From JAWPMT01 sp965242775 (GTDB lineage: Bacteria; Bacteroidota; Bacteroidia; Cytophagales; Cyclobacteriaceae): a stretch of DNA of 64,000 nucleotides. The notes under the pieces are model-generated. The model was not told the origin of the DNA, ran no database searches, and saw only the letters and a list, made by a program, of their open reading frames with translations. How positions within the stretch are numbered: the stretch's first letter is position 1; each line of letters begins with the position of its first letter. Below are positions 34,904 to 44,600 of the stretch, one piece after another. The position numbers were made by a program, and so were the translations under genes. The DNA lies in NCBI GenBank assembly GCA_965242775.1, contig CBDETI010000024.1, positions 248,001 to 312,000 on the forward strand, in the 5' to 3' direction.

Positions 34904-37351
34904 ATGAAAAAGATCACTTTCGTTTTACTTGGCCTGTTAGTTGGCACCAGTTTGCTTGGCCAGAAGAAAAGAAACACTAAGCAAGAAAACGCTCAAGATC
35001 CCATCACTGCATTTACAGGCGGCAAGCAGCTATTTGAAGGTTTTTTCGATTTCTATTATGACGAAGGTACCGGAAAGGTGTTCCTGCAAATAGAGAATCT
35101 CAGCGAGGAGTTTCTATATGTCAACTCGCTTGCAGCTGGGGTCGGTAGCAACGATATTGGTCTGGATCGCGGCCAGCTAGGTGCGGAACGCGTCGTTAAA
35201 TTCGAAAGGTATGGGCCCAAGATACTTTTGATTCAGCCGAACCTGGACTATCGCGCTGTTAGTGACAATGCTGATGAGGTCAAATCCGTTCAAGAGGCGT
35301 TTGCGTCTTCCGTCATTGGCGGATTCAAAGTAGTAGCCGAAGGTACAGGTAAGGTGGTGGTCGATATCACTGATTTTCTGCTGAGAGATTCTCACGGTGT
35401 AGCCCGAAGGTTAAAAAACACCAAGCAAGGGGGCTATTCCCTGGACAAGGCAAGGTCTGCTGTTTATACTAAGGCATGTTTCAACTTTCCAAAAAACACG
35501 GAGCTGGAAAGTATTTTGACATTCAAAGGGGAGGCACAAGGGGGGTGGATACGATCGGTAAGCCCTACTTCCGGTGCAGTTTCTGTCAGAACACATCACT
35601 CATTTATTGAGCTGCCGGACGACAAATACCAGAGCAGGGAATTTGACCCGCGATCTGGTTACATCTATATTTCCTATCAAGACTATGCCACGGCCATAGA
35701 AGATCCACTGGTCAAACGGATGATCGTTCGGCACCGTCTGAAGAAAAAAGATCCCTCCGCAGCTATCAGCGAAGCAGTTGAACCGATCGTTTATTACGTC
35801 GATCGGGGTGCTCCTGAACCCATCCGTTCAGCACTGATTGAGGGTGCCTCCTGGTGGAATGATGCCTTTGAGGCGGCCGGGTTTAAAGACGCCTTTCAAG
35901 TTAAGGTGCTGCCGGAGGACGCTCACCCACTCGATGTGAGATATAATGTCATTCAATGGGTTCACCGAAGTACCAGAGGTTGGTCCTATGGCGCATCAGT
36001 AGTCGATCCAAGAACAGGGGAAATATTGAAAGGGCACGTAAGCCTGGGATCTTTGCGAGTTAGACAGGATTTTCTAATAGCAGAGGGCCTGTTGAACCCT
36101 TATAGTGATGGGGCAGAGGTCCCAACGGACATGACTGAAATGGCGCTGGCCCGACTTAGACAGCTATCTGCACATGAAGTAGGTCACACAATTGGTTTGG
36201 TTCACAACTTCGCTTCCTCTTATAATAATCGAGCCTCGGTAATGGACTATCCTCATCCCTATGTTAAGATGGATGAAAATGGCACAATAGATTTAAGCGA
36301 AGCATATGATGTAGGGATCGGAGCGTGGGACAAGATCGCTATTCGCTATGGATATGGCGAATACGAGACAGTCGATCAGGCAAAGAAAGTGCTGGAAGAT
36401 GCAGTTGGCGACGGTTATCTGCACATATCAGATCGCGATGCCAGACCTGCCAATGGCGCCCATCCGATCGCACATTTGTGGGACAATGGTAAAACCGCCG
36501 CTGGCGAGCTCGATCGGATGATGAAAATTCGAAGAAAGGTACTGGACAACTTTTCCGAAAGAAGTATTCAAAGTGGAAAACCAATGTCCAGCATCGAAGA
36601 AGTACTGGTACCTATGTACCTTTTTCACCGGTATCAGGTAGATGGAACATCCAAGGTGGTAGGGGGACTGAATTACTCCTACGCAATGAAAGGTGATGGC
36701 CAGGTTGTTGCCGAGATGATTGCTCCGGATGTGCAAAAAGAAGCCATCGCCGCATTAATTAACACGTTGAAGCCTGAAGCCTTGAAATTACCGAAAGAAT
36801 TGCTCAGTAAAATTCCTCCGAAGGCACACGGTTACGGAAGGGGTCGAGAAACTTTTGTCTCAAAGACGGGGCCAGCATTCGACTATTTTGCTGCCATTGA
36901 AACAGCTTCCTCCATGCCAGTCTCATTCCTTTTGAATCCTGGTCGGGCCAATCGCCTTGAAATGTATAAATCCCTTGACAGGGATCAACCAGGTCTTTCC
37001 TACTTACTCACTGAGATGAGTAATACTATCTTCAGAAATCCATCCAGCAATGGATCAGACCGAGAAATTCAGAAGATTGTAGAAATGGAATACCTGAAAG
37101 GACTTTTCAAGCTATACAACAGCAAAGACTCCTATGACAATGTGAAAGCCATCACACTGGGTCAGCTTCAGTCACTAAAATCCTTTGCTGAAAGCAGAAA
37201 TCAAGAGTACTACCGATACTTAGCTACAAAAATCCGTGATTTTATGGATGATCCGGGCGAATATCAAGTGCCCGCCAACATCAAAGCTCCGGACGGCTCA
37301 CCTATTGGGGGGGGTCACGATTTTATGGAGCTTTGTTCACATGGTCATTGA
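34904..37351 (+). CDS. Zinc-dependent metalloprotease (DUF5117/DUF5118 type)
   Basis: An 815-residue exported protein (signal peptide MKKITFVLLGLLVGTSLLGQ). The metzincin signature is complete: HEVGHTIGLVHNF (HExxHxxGxxH, about residue 425) with the Met-turn in ASVMDYPHP. N-terminal and C-terminal regions match the DUF5117 and DUF5118 arrangement of large Bacteroidota peptidases. It probably cleaves proteins in the periplasm or outside the cell. No type IX C-terminal sorting domain is apparent. It is a single gene, divergent from the 2H phosphoesterase gene and convergent with the DUF4301 gene 8 bp away. Confidence 0.92.
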   Translation: MKKITFVLLGLLVGTSLLGQKKRNTKQENAQDPITAFTGGKQLFEGFFDFYYDEGTGKVFLQIENLSEEFLYVNSLAAGVGSNDIGLDRGQLGAERVVKFERYGPKILLIQPNLDYRAVSDNADEVKSVQEAFASSVIGGFKVVAEGTGKVVVDITDFLLRDSHGVARRLKNTKQGGYSLDKARSAVYTKACFNFPKNTELESILTFKGEAQGGWIRSVSPTSGAVSVRTHHSFIELPDDKYQSREFDPRSGYIYISYQDYATAIEDPLVKRMIVRHRLKKKDPSAAISEAVEPIVYYVDRGAPEPIRSALIEGASWWNDAFEAAGFKDAFQVKVLPEDAHPLDVRYNVIQWVHRSTRGWSYGASVVDPRTGEILKGHVSLGSLRVRQDFLIAEGLLNPYSDGAEVPTDMTEMALARLRQLSAHEVGHTIGLVHNFASSYNNRASVMDYPHPYVKMDENGTIDLSEAYDVGIGAWDKIAIRYGYGEYETVDQAKKVLEDAVGDGYLHISDRDARPANGAHPIAHLWDNGKTAAGELDRMMKIRRKVLDNFSERSIQSGKPMSSIEEVLVPMYLFHRYQVDGTSKVVGGLNYSYAMKGDGQVVAEMIAPDVQKEAIAALINTLKPEALKLPKELLSKIPPKAHGYGRGRETFVSKTGPAFDYFAAIETASSMPVSFLLNPGRANRLEMYKSLDRDQPGLSYLLTEMSNTIFRNPSSNGSDREIQKIVEMEYLKGLFKLYNSKDSYDNVKAITLGQLQSLKSFAESRNQEYYRYLATKIRDFMDDPGEYQVPANIKAPDGSPIGGGHDFMELCSHGH

Positions 37352-37359
37352 GCGGCAAA

Positions 37360-38877
37360 TCAAGCATCTCCTTGATGTTGTGGCTTTAAGAGGTCATTGA
37401 CGGTCTTCACAGGATTGAAAGTAGAGACCGGTACCTCCACAAACACAGTATTCCAATGTGCCATGCTACCGTTCCAAAGCCCGGGGAGTTCCTGGGCTTT
37501 TAGTGTTTTCCCATCTTTGGACTTTTCCGTATCAAAACCTGTTTCTGGGTCGCGATACGCCATGAGGTCGAATTTTTCACCCTTCGAATTTTTTACTCCA
37601 CAAACAACATCCACGGGATTAAAATGAGTTGCCTGACCAAGAATCTCGGCTTGGTCTCCCTTTGAGGTATCAATCTGGGCGGTTTCAACAATTTGAAGAG
37701 AACAGTTGCCTTGGGTGTCCGCTAACCAAAATGGACCGCCACCCGGGTCCCCTTGATTTTGGACCATGCCGCAAACCCGAATGGGTCTTTCAAGCACTTT
37801 CAACCAGTCCTGGGAGGTCATCTGGCCTTTTGGAGCATAACCTATCGTCTTTGCAAAATCGCGTAGCTCCGCATCGGAAGTACTTTCAATATTCTCAATT
37901 AGAGAAAAGGCACGTTCTTGTGTTTCAACAAGAATACCGGCAAGGGCTTGCTTGTACGTGATAGTATCAGCTTTCAACCTATCGGGAACCACATTGTCAA
38001 TGTTTTTTAGAAATATGATGTCTGCATCGATACCGTTCAGGTTCTCTAGCAAGGCACCATGGCCCGCCGGGCGAAATAAAAGTGTGCCGTCAAGATTTCG
38101 AAACGGCGTGTTTTCGGGAGTTACTGCGATGGTATCGGTCCCCGGGTTCTGAACACTATACGAGATGTCAAGTCGGCAGTCATAATTTTTCTCATAGTTT
38201 TGGCGCACCTGGGCCACGTGAGCCTTGAAGCCGTCCATGTGTTCGGGTGATACAGTAAAATGAATGCTTACTGTACCGTCTTCACCCTTTGCATATTGAC
38301 AGCCCTCTATGATATGCTCCTCCACAGGAGTTTTAATCACAGAATCTTCTTTGTGAAATTTAAGAAGGCCCTTAGGTAATGATCCATACCCAAGACCATT
38401 TGACTGTAGTAGCTTACTTACGATTTCGGCGTATTCCCTTTTTACGTGCTGTTCATTGAGGGACTTGTTCTCCTTTGCAAATAGCTGCGACAAATCCTCG
38501 TGGAATGCAAATTGGTCCAGGTTTTTTAAAAATTCGAATACCGAACCCTGGTTGGTGTTTGATGTGAGTTTATTGTAGTCACTCTCTGTGCCTTTGTATT
38601 CTTCAAGAAACGCAAACAAGCTTTTAAACATCCTACTTGCAGCGCCGGAAGCCGGGACAAATTTCACGACCACTTTTTCCCTCATCTTATTCTGGTAATC
38701 CGCAACATATCGAGCTGTGTCCTCGGAGGTCAGTCTCGTGATCCCATCGCCGACTGTCGCAGGGCGATCCAGGTTTGCTGGTGGAAACCCTTTTTTGAAG
38801 TATTCTATTTGTGTTAAAACCGTTGATTTGGTGAGTCCGTGACGGTCAATTTGTGCTTCGTCTTCCTGAGTAAACAT
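37360..38877 (-). CDS. DUF4301 family protein (possibly nucleotidyltransferase-like)
   Basis: From ATG 38877 (MFTQEDEAQIDRHGL) the protein has 505 residues and fits DUF4301, a soluble Bacteroidota family. Visible conserved segments are FVPASGAASRMFKSLFAFL near residue 90, FRPAGHGALLENLNGID and IIFLKNIDNVVPD in the middle, and NGSMAHWNTVFVEVP near the end. The glycine-rich start and the RPAGHGALL/NIDN pair recall UDP-sugar pyrophosphorylases (GNGGLY and VDN), so a nucleotidyltransferase fold is an inference. A longer frame to 38925 adds an unlikely leader. Confidence 0.85.
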   Translation of the reverse strand: MFTQEDEAQIDRHGLTKSTVLTQIEYFKKGFPPANLDRPATVGDGITRLTSEDTARYVADYQNKMREKVVVKFVPASGAASRMFKSLFAFLEEYKGTESDYNKLTSNTNQGSVFEFLKNLDQFAFHEDLSQLFAKENKSLNEQHVKREYAEIVSKLLQSNGLGYGSLPKGLLKFHKEDSVIKTPVEEHIIEGCQYAKGEDGTVSIHFTVSPEHMDGFKAHVAQVRQNYEKNYDCRLDISYSVQNPGTDTIAVTPENTPFRNLDGTLLFRPAGHGALLENLNGIDADIIFLKNIDNVVPDRLKADTITYKQALAGILVETQERAFSLIENIESTSDAELRDFAKTIGYAPKGQMTSQDWLKVLERPIRVCGMVQNQGDPGGGPFWLADTQGNCSLQIVETAQIDTSKGDQAEILGQATHFNPVDVVCGVKNSKGEKFDLMAYRDPETGFDTEKSKDGKTLKAQELPGLWNGSMAHWNTVFVEVPVSTFNPVKTVNDLLKPQHQGDA

Positions 38878-38938
38878 ACGATTATAGTTGGGGTAAAAAG
38901 ATAAGGAGACCGCTGTACAAATCAAATCCCTGGAGAAA

Positions 38939-38972
38939 TTTGATGGTGAACTATTTTGTCAATTTAGATTTG
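38939..38972 (+). promoter_or_regulatory. Bacteroidota-type promoter for the TerB-like gene
   Basis: TTTG at 38939-38942 and TAGATTTG at 38965-38972 match the -33 and TAnnTTTG -7 elements with a 22-bp spacer. The TerB-like gene starts 43 bp beyond. Confidence 0.55.
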
Positions 38973-39015
38973 ATCCGATTACTGATTAATTTGGAACTGA
39001 ATTACCAGTATCGAT

Positions 39016-39474
39016 ATGGCACAGGATATTTTTAACATAGCCCCGGTTTTCTATGGGATGGCTTTGGTGCCCAAGGAATCTTGGAGGGATTATGGTTTAG
39101 CACTTTTGATCATCGCCGGAGCCGACGGGGAAGTTTCTGATCCGGAGTTGGAATGGCTGACAATTAGCCTCGCACAGGCGTTGGATGTTGATGAGGCGAT
39201 TGTAGCGGATTGGGAAGAATACGATTTTGAGGAAGAAGAGCTTTATGACGTTTTCGGAAGGATCGATTCTCGGACTGTGGCTAGTTTCAATAAGCTATTG
39301 ATTTATGACGCCATCCGCATGAGCTATGCTGACGATGATTATGCGGATGACGAAAGAGAACGAGTTGGTGAGGCGGCATCTATCCTGAAATTGGCAAAAG
39401 AAACCGTTTTGGCAATTGAAGCGCTGGTCGAGCATGAGAGAGCCACCGACAAATTGAGATCCGTTATACTATAA
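39016..39474 (+). CDS. TerB-like helical protein
   Basis: A 152-residue, very acidic all-helical protein. The segment LLIIAGADGEVSDPELEWLTISLAQAL fits the TerB/tellurite-resistance family, in which an acidic loop (ADGEVS) can bind metal; a second acidic loop, YADDDYADDERE, lies near residue 110. No other ter genes are near, so tellurite resistance is not implied; such stand-alone proteins are common and of unknown role. The thioredoxin-like gene starts 4 bp after its stop. Confidence 0.75.
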   Translation: MAQDIFNIAPVFYGMALVPKESWRDYGLALLIIAGADGEVSDPELEWLTISLAQALDVDEAIVADWEEYDFEEEELYDVFGRIDSRTVASFNKLLIYDAIRMSYADDDYADDERERVGEAASILKLAKETVLAIEALVEHERATDKLRSVIL

Positions 39475-39478
39475 ACGC

Positions 39479-39916
39479 ATGGTTAGGGTTCTAATCGGTA
39501 TTTTATTTGTCGCATCCTCCTACGTTGGAATAGCACAGGAGCAAGAAATTGCCTGGCTAACGATTGAAGAAGCACAGCAAAAAATGGAGGAGGAACCTCG
39601 AAAAGTCTTTATTGATATTGTTGCGGATTGGTGCAAGTGGTGCAAAGTGATGGAAAAGGAGACATTTTCGGTTGAGGAAGTCCAGGCTTACATATCGGAA
39701 AACTATTATGCAGTAAGACTCGATTATGAGGACACAGATAAGGTTGTTTTTCAAGGAAAAAGCTGGATACCAAAAGAACTTGCCAAGTCCTGGGGTGTGC
39801 AGGATTTACCGACCATTGTGTTTTGGAGTGAGGGCTTCTCTGCCAAAACCCTGAATCGCGGATTTCAGGATAAAGAGAAATTTCTTAAATCCCTTCAATT
39901 CTTCGCTGAGTTCTAA
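39479..39916 (+). CDS. Periplasmic thioredoxin-family protein
   Basis: A 145-residue protein with a signal peptide (MVRVLIGILFVASSYVGIAQ) and a thioredoxin fold. The redox motif is DWCKWCKVMEKETFS, and the cis-proline is in DLPTIVFW, so a dithiol-disulfide role in the periplasm is well supported. DUF255-like members (with the CKWC motif) are common here. It is 4 bp after the TerB-like gene, hence probably cotranscribed, and its stop abuts the convergent S1/P1 nuclease gene. Confidence 0.9.
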   Translation: MVRVLIGILFVASSYVGIAQEQEIAWLTIEEAQQKMEEEPRKVFIDIVADWCKWCKVMEKETFSVEEVQAYISENYYAVRLDYEDTDKVVFQGKSWIPKELAKSWGVQDLPTIVFWSEGFSAKTLNRGFQDKEKFLKSLQFFAEF

Positions 39917-40681
39917 TCAGCCATAAATCTCTTCCAGCACGGCAGCAAGCCTAATCCCGGCCTGAAGCAGCCGCAAGTTGACTGTAGCAATATGATCGTA
40001 GTTGTATCTCCAGCTTAACTTCTTGTCTTCAGGAATATCGTAGATCTGCGACCTAAGTTCACAGGATTCGGCAGCCCAAGTACGGGCAGACTGTGCTTGC
40101 CACTTGGCAATCTGCGATGCATTAGCATGATCGATCCAGTCTGCGTATTCCGTGTAGCTGTATTTCTGTTGGTCGATGATCCCACTGTCCCACACCCGGT
40201 GGAGGTTCGAATTTCGAAAAAAATATTCCAGCTTTATGTCATTTCCACCACGATCTTTGCCGTTGCCCACGTGAAGCGGCTGATGAATATCTCCCACCAA
40301 ATGAATTAGACATTTCAAAACGAAGGCTTCGTCTTGTTCTTTGAATTGCTTGCTTTTCAATTCTTCTATAAATCTTTCGATGGTCACTATGACATCACCT
40401 TCCTCCGGAGTTCCGGCCTCTTCATATGTTTTACCATCAGGAATCGTACAATAATGCCATGGCGACATGTGATCATATTGCCGATCAGACCTGATGAAAT
40501 CCATGAAGGTGCTCACCTCAGCGATTGTCTCATTTTTCAAAATCTCATTGATCTTTCTCAAAGTCTTTTTGGACATGTGCCGTTCAGCTATGAGACCAAC
40601 TATGCGATGACCCGTGGGGCCCCAGGCGATTAGGTGAAACGACGAAAACAGAAGCAATAAAATGAATGTCAACTTGCGCAT
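39917..40681 (-). CDS. S1/P1-type single-strand nuclease
   Basis: A 254-residue exported zinc nuclease from ATG 40681 (signal peptide MRKLTFILLLLFSSFHLIA). The mature protein should begin at Trp in WGPTGHRIVGLIAE, since the N-terminal Trp binds zinc in this family. The other trinuclear-zinc ligands are visible in HYCTIPDG and IHLVGDIHQPLHVGNGKDRGGNDI. It would degrade single-stranded DNA/RNA outside the cytoplasm and salvage nucleotides. The longer frame to 40738 runs into the upstream terminator and is rejected. Confidence 0.93.
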   Translation of the reverse strand: MRKLTFILLLLFSSFHLIAWGPTGHRIVGLIAERHMSKKTLRKINEILKNETIAEVSTFMDFIRSDRQYDHMSPWHYCTIPDGKTYEEAGTPEEGDVIVTIERFIEELKSKQFKEQDEAFVLKCLIHLVGDIHQPLHVGNGKDRGGNDIKLEYFFRNSNLHRVWDSGIIDQQKYSYTEYADWIDHANASQIAKWQAQSARTWAAESCELRSQIYDIPEDKKLSWRYNYDHIATVNLRLLQAGIRLAAVLEEIYG

Positions 40682-40735
40682 CTGCCAAAAGTAGTAGGCA
40701 AACACCGAATGGGCTGCAAAGAACGAAGAGAACCA

Positions 40736-40775
40736 CAAAAAAGTAAGGGCGTGCTCCTGGGAGGAAACACGCCCT
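40736..40775 (-). terminator. Rho-independent terminator upstream of the S1/P1 nuclease gene
   Basis: On the minus strand AGGGCGTG (40775-40768) pairs with CACGCCCT (40753-40746), with a further small CTCC/GGAG pairing inside the loop, followed by TACTTTTTTG at 40745-40736. It would end transcripts from the membrane protein gene at 41.5 kb before the nuclease gene. Confidence 0.75.
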
Positions 40776-40906
40776 AAATCACCAACCTAACCTAAAAGAA
40801 AAGTAACCTTACAACGTACTTGAATCGTACATATTACTTATCTCTTGTATAGTGTATACTGAAAAGCCTCTTGAAAGGTTTCAAAAAAAAATAAAAATAT
40901 TTCTAT

Positions 40907-41515
40907 TTATGTGGTGGCAGTCAGCACCAGAAGTGTAATCACCCAGGATACCTGTACAAAGAGCACAAACCTTTTCGTGAAGGAAAGTCGCAGTTTTTCA
41001 AAAGGATTGGTGTAGATCAACAACCTGCGGACTGGATCACGCATTGGCTTTGCGTATCTTATCATTTCCACCATTAAGTAAACCGTGGCCAAGATGGCCA
41101 AGGCCCCATGGCTCAACACGATGAGCGCAAAGATTTTAGGCCCAATTGACGGACTTGTTTTACTCTGATCAATAATATCAAACCAGGCGGTGAATTGAAA
41201 TACACAGAAAAGGGTTAGGCAGGAGGCAGAAATAGCGAGAGAGATAAATAACCTTACTGTTTTTTCTTTTTCAAAATAAAGGTGAAGGGGAGGAAGAAAG
41301 TAAGCAGGAATAAGAATCACACAAACGCCAAAAAGTGCTTCCGCAGAAATCTCTGGTCGAAAGGAGGCCCCTGCCGCGAGCAGCGTGGCAATTAGGTATA
41401 TAAAAAAAGCAGAACCTGCGAGTAGCAAAAGGTTCACTATCAGTGAAGAGGGATGGTTTTCCTCAAGTTTACTCAATTGGCTTTGCCGCCCGGGCCTGAC
41501 ACTTGGACTATTCAT
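40907..41515 (-). CDS. Integral membrane protein (possibly cytochrome oxidase subunit III-like)
   Basis: A 202-residue protein with a soluble 25-residue N-terminus and about five transmembrane helices (LIVNLLLLAGSAFFIYLIATLL, LFGVCVILIPAYFLPPLHLYF, LFISLAISASCLTLFCVFQFT, IFALIVLSHGALAILATVYLMVEM, FVLFVQVSWVITLLVLTAT). The SHGALAIL...VEMIRY segment loosely recalls subunit III of heme-copper oxidases, but the match is weak and no oxidase genes are near. I give no function. It is divergent from mfd, 87 bp away. Confidence 0.7.
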   Translation of the reverse strand: MNSPSVRPGRQSQLSKLEENHPSSLIVNLLLLAGSAFFIYLIATLLAAGASFRPEISAEALFGVCVILIPAYFLPPLHLYFEKEKTVRLFISLAISASCLTLFCVFQFTAWFDIIDQSKTSPSIGPKIFALIVLSHGALAILATVYLMVEMIRYAKPMRDPVRRLLIYTNPFEKLRLSFTKRFVLFVQVSWVITLLVLTATT

Positions 41516-41602
41516 TTGACAAACTGTATGGATATTAACTGGTTCTCTTTCGATATGGTTAGAGTTTTGTGATTTTTGCGAGCCGCAAAAAGATCGTAGA
41601 AG

Positions 41603-44600
41603 GTGAGTTTGGATAAATTATTATCTCGGTATGAACAAAGTCCCTTGGTTGATTCTGCCAAGTCGGAGCTTGAAAATGGCAATAACCTGGCCCTAAAGGG
41701 GCTTTCGGGAAGTGCTGATTCGCTGGTTTTCCAATTAATCAGTACTGCTGCGAAAGTTAACTTGGTGGTGCTGCACGATCACGAAGAAGCGAAATACTTC
41801 TTCAACGATGTTCAACAGGCAGGAGAAGGTGATATCGAAAACTATTTTTTCCCAACCTCACACAAAAAAGCTTATCAGTTCGAAGAAACAGAGAATGCCA
41901 ACGTACTTCAACGAGCAGAGGTACTCAGCTCAATAAATAAAGGGGGCCAAGCCGGTATTCGAATAATCTCCTACCCGGAAGCACTTACAGAGAAGGTGAT
42001 CAACAAAAAGACGCTGGTTGAAAACACATTGAGTGCGAAAACCGGGGATAAACTGGACATAGCATTCATTTCAGAACTTCTGGACAGTTACGAATTTGAG
42101 AAAACCGATTTTGTGTACGAACCGGGGCAGTTTGCCATTCGAGGTGGCATTGTGGACATTTTCTCTTTTGCAAAAGACATGCCTTTCCGCATCGAGCTTT
42201 TCGGTGATGAAATCGAAAGTATCCGAGAATTCGATCCGCAATCGCAGTTGTCTAAAGGAACATTGGATAATTTCAGCATCGTTCCGGATGTCCAAAGAAG
42301 GCTGAGCACCGAAGATCGGCAATCGTTTCTCCACTTCCTTCCACAAGAAACAGTGATTTGGCTAAAGGACTACCGAGGGGTCATCGATATCGTCAATAAG
42401 GGATACGATAAAGTGGTTACGTCCTTCGAGCAAATAATGGCCGCCACCGGTAATACCCAAGTGGTCAAAAGCCCCGAACAACTTTATAATTCTGGAGATA
42501 ACATCAAAAAAGAACTTGAAAGCTTCAGGCAAGTGGAATTTGGAAATAGATTTTACGTTTCCGATGCCAAAAGCTTCGAATTTGATACCAAACCCCAGCC
42601 ATCCTTTCATAAAAAATTTGACTTACTCGTCGAAAATATTCAGGAATATGACCGGCTTGGCTATCAGATCTTCATTGCCACGGACAGTGTCAAGCAACTG
42701 GACAGGCTTGTGACCATTTTCGATGAAATCGCACCAAATATCAGTTTTACCAGCTTCAAGGCCGGCTTCAGGGCTGGGTTCATTGATGGCGACCATGATT
42801 TTGTCTGTTACACTGATCACCAGATCTTTGATAGATACCACGCTCCCAAAACACGGGAAAGTTTCACAAAGAAGAAAGCGCTAACGCTCAAAGAGCTACG
42901 GGCTTTGAAAACAGGAGATTATGTGGTTCACATGGATCATGGCATTGGTCGATTCGCGGGGTTAGACACTTTAGAAAACAATGGCAATAAGCAAGAGGCA
43001 CTTCGACTGATTTATCGAGACGATGACCTGCTGTATGTGAGTATTCATTCACTGCACAAAATCTCGCGATATAGTGGGAAAGAGGATGGACCACCCCTTG
43101 TTAATAAGCTTGGAGGCCAGGAATGGGAAAACAAGAAGAGGAAAGTCAAACGCAAGGTCAAGGACATTGCCAAGGATTTGATTGCGCTTTACGCGAAACG
43201 CAAGGCCGCCCCTGGTTTCAAATTTCCACAAGATGATTTCCTCCAGGCAGAACTGGAATCAAGCTTTATCTACCAGGATACGCCCGATCAGGGTAAAGCA
43301 ACTGAGGACGTGAAAGCTGATATGGAACTTGCTCACCCCATGGATCGCCTGGTTTGTGGGGATGTAGGTTTCGGAAAGACAGAAATTGCTATTCGAGCTG
43401 CTTTCAAAGCAGTAAATAGTGGTAAGCAAGTAGCTGTACTGGTTCCTACAACAATACTGGCGCTACAGCATTACCACACATTCAAGAAACGACTTGAGGA
43501 TTTTCCAATCGCCATTGATTATATCAATAGGTTTAGGAGTACAAAAGACATTACACAGATACGGAAGGACCTGAACGCCGGACATGTTGATATCCTGATC
43601 GGAACACACCGTATCGTCAACAAAGATGTGGCGTTCAAGGACTTGGGGCTGATCATAATCGATGAAGAGCAAAAGTTTGGGGTAAAAGTAAAAGAGCGAT
43701 TGAAAGAGATGAGGGTAAACGTGGATGCTTTAACGCTCACCGCTACACCGATACCCCGAACCCTCCATTTTTCACTGATGGGTGCCCGAGACTTGTCTGT
43801 TATTTCAACGCCACCACCAAACCGACGACCGGTGACCACAGAGTTGCATGAGTTCAGAGAAGATATCATTCGAGACGCGGTAAGCAACGAATTGAGACGG
43901 GACGGTCAGGTTTTTTTCGTGCATAACCGCATTGGAGATATCGAAAATATCGCCAATACCATCATTAGACTGGTTCCGGATGCGAGGGTTGGAATAGCCC
44001 ACGGGCAAATGGAAGGCAAGCAGTTGGAAAAAATCATGATGAAATTCATCGATGGCGAATACGATGTACTAGTATCAACCAACATAATCGAGTCAGGCTT
44101 AGATATACCCAATGCCAACACAATAATTATTAATAGAGCCCATATGTTCGGCCTTTCTGATCTTCATCAGATGAGGGGTCGTGTTGGCCGATCCAATACA
44201 AAAGCCTATTGCTACCTCATAACGCCAGCCACATCTGCCCTGACAAGTGATGCTAGAAAAAGATTGCAGACGCTAGAGGAGTTCTCCGACCTGGGAGATG
44301 GTTTCAAGGTAGCCATGCGAGACCTGGACATACGGGGTGCTGGCAATTTGCTTGGCAGTGAGCAAAGTGGCTTTATCAATGACATGGGTTTTGATATGTA
44401 TCACAAAATCCTGGAAGAGGCGGTCAATGAATTGAAAGAGACCGAATTCAAGGATCTTTTCAAAAACGATAAGGAAACAGCGCAAGTAACAGAAAACGCC
44501 TTTAACATTGATTGCCTGGTCGAAACGGACCTGGAAATATTAATCCCTCCCGGATATGTTTCCAATGTCAGTGAAAGAATTAATCTTTATTCATCCCTGG

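Noticed and set aside
39016..39474. Tellurite-resistance system around the TerB-like gene
   Set aside because: No other ter genes are present; stand-alone TerB-like proteins are common.
40907..41515. Firm assignment as cytochrome oxidase subunit III
   Set aside because: The similarity is too weak and there are no oxidase neighbours.
43463..43887. Minus-strand reading frames inside mfd
   Set aside because: They are shadows of the helicase core, with Ser-rich sequence typical of antisense frames.
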